Source of the DNA: Eremophila alpestris peregrina
Lineage: Eukaryota; Chordata; Aves; Passeriformes; Alaudidae
Length of the DNA stretch: 64,000 bases
Assembly (NCBI GenBank): GCA_009792885.1
Contig: WMCF01000080.1
Coordinates: 2,952,785 to 3,016,784, forward strand
Reading direction: 5' to 3'
Below, in pieces: positions 60,129-64,000 of this stretch (position 1 is the stretch's first letter; every line of letters starts with the position of its first letter). A program made the position numbers and the translations under genes. Under the pieces are notes generated by a model. That model worked only from the letters and a program-made list of their open reading frames with translations, had not been told where the DNA came from and made no database searches.

Positions 60129-60520
60129 ACCAGAATCCAGTGTAAAAGATGTTTCTCCTTGGTTTTACTCTCCTCAAAAACTTCTAATTTCCAGTGTCTA
60201 ATGAAGTTAGTTATGTAACTTTAGGCATACTGCCACGATTCTGTGTATTTTCATGTCCATAAATATATGAGTGTTTTGATCCTTGTTTCTTCCATGTTGT
60301 AGATAGTGCTTTCACAATGGTTTTAATTCAGAGAAGCACAAAGTGCAGTGAACAGAGCAGAATTAACTGTGAACCTCCTTAGTGTGTCCCCAAAAACCCA
60401 AAAGCCTAATCTTACAGGGCTTTCAAATTTTTTTAACTATTTCTTGGAGACTTTTAGAATGTAACTGCAGCAAAACCACATACTGCAGGGGCACCTTATT
60501 TCTAAATCTCTCAGAGTCAC

Positions 60521-60571
60521 CTGGTCTTGAATCTCCTTCATAATCAGCTGAGTCATGGTGGAATATTTGCT
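60521..60571 (-). pseudogene. Remnant exon d (51 nt)
   Basis: Reads QIFHHDSADYEGDSRPG between AAGTAG and GTGACT. Weak on its own. Confidence 0.25.
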
Positions 60572-60752
60572 CTACTTACACAAACTTTTCCTCAAGTAAA
60601 GGTGAAATGTGTAAGTCGTACTATCCTTCAATTACACATGCAGCAATGCAGTTGCTACTGAAATGTGTAGTAATCTTAGTAAGTCAGTAGTCATACTGAG
60701 CATGAACTGCTTAGAGATTTTGAAACCCAGAGACAAAACCAGAATTTATTAC

Positions 60753-60787
60753 CTGCTCATGCTGTGCAATAAAATCTCCAAGGTCTT
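60753..60787 (-). pseudogene. Remnant exon c (35 nt)
   Basis: Reads DLGDFIAQHEQ between GCTAAG and GTAATA. Too short to stand alone; listed because it lies in series with the others. Confidence 0.25.
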
Positions 60788-61689
60788 CTTAGCAATAAAA
60801 CACTTCAGCTAAATTTTAAAGCCAGTTCTTGCAGTTCAAGGAACAAACTAGAGAATAATTATGTTCTTCCTGTCATCATCAGAGGGGTGCATTCAGTGTT
60901 TTGATAAAATAGAAGATTTAGAACTCGAGTAGCCTTTTTAACACTATCACTGAGAAGACCCTGATCTTCAAGCTTTGTTAAAATTGTTGTCTAACATGGC
61001 GGTAGACAAAACATGTCTCTCTAATAGATTTGGCAGATCTTCTAGTTGATTAAAAAACTTTACAAGTACCATACTTAACATGAATACTGTCTTAATAGTT
61101 CATTTAAATATATACAATTTACACCAGATATCTGAATTTACATTTCATTTTACGTTTGGTAAATAATTCATAAGCACAGAAAAGCAATATGACTTAGAAA
61201 GAAAATCAGAATTGGAAACACTTCATTGGCATGTGCAAAGTAATACACGTGCCTTACCATCTGGAAATAGCATTACAACATAAATTTAAATCTGACACTG
61301 AGCATATTTTGTTACATGTCCTTGTCTTTTTATTTACTCATCAAAGTATGTGTCAGGCAACACAAGGCATTACAAGGTAAGCCCTGATTTTAATCAAAAC
61401 GAATTTACTGTCACAAATTATTGTTAATGGAAAAATTTTATCTTAAAAAAGAGTACCATCTTCCCTTTGAGCAGATATGAAGTAGATTACTTACATTTCT
61501 AGTAGGCATGGTTCTGCTTTATTTTGAACAGAGATATTAGGATGAAACCCATCAACTGATCCCAGAAGTTACAATGGAGTCTTCCGTTATTTCTTGCATT
61601 TTTAACTCACTTTTATACTATTTCTTTACATTTGGGAGGAGCTTGAGTGGCTATAGTCATACATCTTACTCAGTGAGGGGTGGCTGTAC

Positions 61690-61824
61690 CTTGGCAGCCG
61701 ATATCTCAGTGTAGTGCCAGACATAACCTCGGGACAGGGACATGCTCCAGTCCAAGGAGAGTGATTTCACCACGGTTGCTGACTCAACAGCAGGGCACGT
61801 TTCTTTATCTCGCTTGGTTTTCAG
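61690..61824 (-). pseudogene. Remnant exon b, open
   Basis: 135 nt (45 codons), fully open, between CACAGCAG and GTACAGCC. Contains LKTKRDKETCPAVESATVV and SLSRGYVWHYTEISAAK. Lies in a locally GC-richer patch, as coding exons often do. Confidence 0.42.
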
Positions 61825-62924
61825 CTGCTGTGCAGCTTATCAGCTAGAAAGTACCACCAAGTTCCTCCCTCCTCTGCAAGGGTGTCAACAGAGCCTCCTC
61901 ATGGTGTCCACTCCACCCTTCTTTTAGTTTCCCTGAGACTGTATTGTGTGTGGGAGGTGAGATAAGCTGGCCACATTCCATCCAGGGAGTAGCAACTGTA
62001 TTTTCTCCTGTGCTTTCCAAAACATTATCTTTTTACCCCATCATCTTCCCACACAAGCAGTATTCGTGGATTTTGCAGTTTATCTGTCCTTCTCAGAGTA
62101 GGCATATATCCATGGTTTACAAGTGATGGAACAGCAGATGTTTTTGTTTGAGGGCATTATGTTGAATTGTTGTAATTAAGAGCCTGCAAATGGGGAGGGA
62201 AAAAATCTGGAGACTGAGACAATATGGAGAGGTCCTACAGACGTATAGTTGGGGGAGTTTTTTCAAAAAAATGAATACAAAAAATACCATGCTGGCATGC
62301 GATTCCAAACCTATGGATTATTGTTTCAGACAAAAACTTTTGACACTTTTTAAATAATAGCAGCATTTTTTTCCATCAAAATGGTTTAAAGGATTTACAG
62401 TTTTATATATATGTATACAATGAAAAACCATGAGTCCACCCAAAAAGTTCACAGATAAAGGATCCTTTCTTTGTTTTATACCATTTGAGAGATACTGTCT
62501 CCACACTTAGTTCTTACTCCACTACTTTTCTAGGTCTTTGATTACTGAAGCCTATCAAAGCATCTTTTACTCTTTTTAAGTATGCAGTTTCACTGAAGCC
62601 CATGTATTAGCATATAAACAAAAAATTGGAGTTGACAGTGAAAAGGGAATGATTGAAATGACTACTCAGTTTGAACACACAATAGTACAACAATTGCTTC
62701 ACTGATCAAGCACTTGAAATGTTGAGATCTTCCATCCTTTGAATTGTTAGACCCATATTAAAGCTCTTCCTACTGTATTTGTCACAGGAATTTGGAGGCT
62801 GTATCCTGCTCCTCACTTTTCCAGTGTAGATAAAATATGGGGAAGGAACACCTCTAAAGAGTTTCAATTGAAAATGAGAAACAAAGACAGCAAGGAAAAA
62901 AAGGCAGCAGCTTTAGCAACTCAC

Positions 62925-63119
62925 CTTTAAAAGTGGCACTTCCCTGGACCATCATACATACTCTTAAGTTCCCAAACAGTCAAGTTTTGCAATAGCATTT
63001 GTTTTACTGTCTGTTTTTGGAAGAGCAGCATTAGTGTCATTCCAAGTGATTCTCTTAATAGCAAAATAAACAGATGTGTTGCCACTTATTCCAATAGAAA
63101 TGGACCCCAACTCTGAATT
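62925..63119 (-). pseudogene. Remnant exon a, two in-frame stops
   Basis: 195 nt between TTTTTAG and GTGAGTT. Frame 0 reads ISIGISGNTSVYFAIKRITW and TDSKTNAIAKLDCLGT, then TAA, EYV, TGA, WSREVPLLK to the donor. Both stops could arise by C-to-T change from CAA and CGA. Confidence 0.4.
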
Positions 63120-63821
63120 CTAAAAATACAAGTAATCTGTATTTGACATGACAAATTTGCACAAAATAATGTGTAAATAAAATTATTCAGAGGATACAGA
63201 TACTATTGACAGAACTGCTCAGGGCACATTATCTGATATTTTGCATTACACAGACCTCTTTTTGACTCAAAGGGCAGGTATATGTTATTTCCTTAGTTTT
63301 AAGAAATCAAATCACAGAACTTATTGGCAATTCTCTCTTTTTTTTTTTTTTTTAATTATAGCACAGCTCCATGTATTCAACCCCAGAGTACATTCCTGCT
63401 GTGCTACACAAATACCCACAACATGCTGCATATCCTCTCAACATGTGGAACTTTGCCTCTGTTTGTACTTGTTATATAATTATTGAACATCTATTTTTGT
63501 TTTAATTAAACACTAAGCACTGGTCTTCAACGAAGCCTGCACTTCTGCATTCCCACTTCTGTTGTGCTACTGAACAGCAGTCAGGTGATACCCTTGTGCT
63601 AATGCAGCTGCACACTGGTGATGTTCAAGGTTGTTAGTAGCAGTAGTAGTCAAAAAGTAGTCTGTATGCTAGATTTAATCTGTAAGACTCTTGAGTCTGC
63701 TAAATGCATGTCTCGATGAGGGAAGATAGGAAGGGAGACAGGAGAGAAGGTGTGTGGTGTCAGATCTGAAAGTTAGCATATGGCTAAATATTTTTTCACC
63801 TGTTTCAGTTGACCAAACATC
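63120..63821. other. Unassigned sequence before the right-edge LTR
   Basis: AT-rich with a T-run near 63,338-63,352. No confident exon or repeat. Confidence 0.5.
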
Positions 63822-64000
63822 AAGGCTTAATCCCAATTGGGAACTAAGCACCGCCCACCTGCTCACTCACTCCCCTGCAGCAGAAGAGAATCGCAAGTGA
63901 GAAGGAGAGAATCACAAGTGAGAAAAATCGTGGGCTGAGGTAAAGACAGCTAATAGGTAAAGCACAAACCATGCACACAAACAAAGCAAAACAAGGAATT
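63822..64000 (+). mobile_element. ERVL-type LTR, cut by window edge
   Basis: GGGAACTAAGCACC, CTGCTCACTCACTCCCC, then GTAAAGACAGCTAATAGGTA and AACAAAGCAAAACAAGGAAT match the common avian ERVL-family LTR start. Continues beyond 64,000, so whether it is solo or a provirus end is unknown. Confidence 0.75.

Larger units (their letters stand above)
59180..63119 (-). pseudogene. Decaying unidentified multi-exon gene (six exon-like pieces)
   Basis: Six minus-strand segments read as protein, each bounded by AG on the 5' side and GT on the 3' side: 62,925-63,119; 61,690-61,824; 60,753-60,787; 60,521-60,571; 59,369-60,037; and a terminal one at 59,180-59,259 with a stop codon overlapping AATAAA. The first has two in-frame stops and the fifth has a stop and frameshifts, so it looks inactivated. 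I do not recognise the family. It is on the same strand as VPS13A, ending about 2.2 kb before VPS13A exon 1. Alternatives are a real gene with assembly errors, or chance. Moderately confident it is protein-derived, unsure of exon linkage. Confidence 0.45.

Noticed and set aside
59944..60201. Poly-lysine / poly-phenylalanine ORFs
   Set aside because: Pure artefact of the 82-base homopolymer.
62318..62506. Possible extra exon of the upstream remnant (SLKWYKTKKGSFICELFGW)
   Set aside because: No convincing donor before a stop, and the phase cannot be tied to neighbours; left out of the model.
1..64000. CRISPR arrays, tRNA/rRNA genes, prokaryotic operons or integrated DNA virus
   Set aside because: None seen; spacing, composition and splicing are those of an ordinary vertebrate locus.

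Overview
The window looks like vertebrate, most likely bird, nuclear DNA. It has AT-rich introns, GT-AG splice sites, a single CpG island, many CR1 LINE fragments ending in the avian-type ATTCTRTG-like 3' tail, and ERVL-like LTRs. No prokaryotic, CRISPR, tRNA or rRNA feature was seen. Species cannot be fixed from sequence alone.

Most of the window is one gene read from the minus strand: the 5' part of VPS13A (chorein), a bridge-like lipid-transfer protein. I reconstructed 39 coding exons by hand. Exon 1, with the start codon, is at 56,900-56,999 inside a CpG island; exon 39 is cut by the left edge at 1-221. The joined exons give 4,887 nt, or 1,629 codons, with phases that fit at every junction and no stop, so the gene appears intact. 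The part shown covers the N-terminal chorein domain, much of the lipid-channel rod and an FFAT-like motif in exon 25. The C-terminal third or more of the protein lies off the left edge. VPS13A is at human 9q21, a region that corresponds to the bird Z chromosome, so Z linkage is likely but not shown by the sequence.

The introns carry the mobile elements. Intron 35 (3.1-9.5 kb) holds a long CR1 with ORF1, endonuclease and reverse-transcriptase remnants, split by a 1.6-kb ERVL-like solo LTR with a 5-bp target duplication, plus a second CR1 piece. Introns 23, 20 and 14 hold further CR1 3' ends. Intron 1 (8.2 kb) has an LTR-like stretch near 49 kb.

Upstream of VPS13A, a minus-strand CR1 sits next to the CpG island. 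Beyond it, 59.18-63.12 kb on the minus strand holds a chain of exon-like, protein-like segments with splice-site boundaries, a terminal stop codon overlapping an AATAAA, and in-frame stops and frameshifts. I read this as a decaying, unidentified multi-exon gene; it is the most interesting unexplained signal here. An 82-base A/T run sits exactly where one of its polypyrimidine tracts would be. An ERVL-type LTR enters at the right edge.
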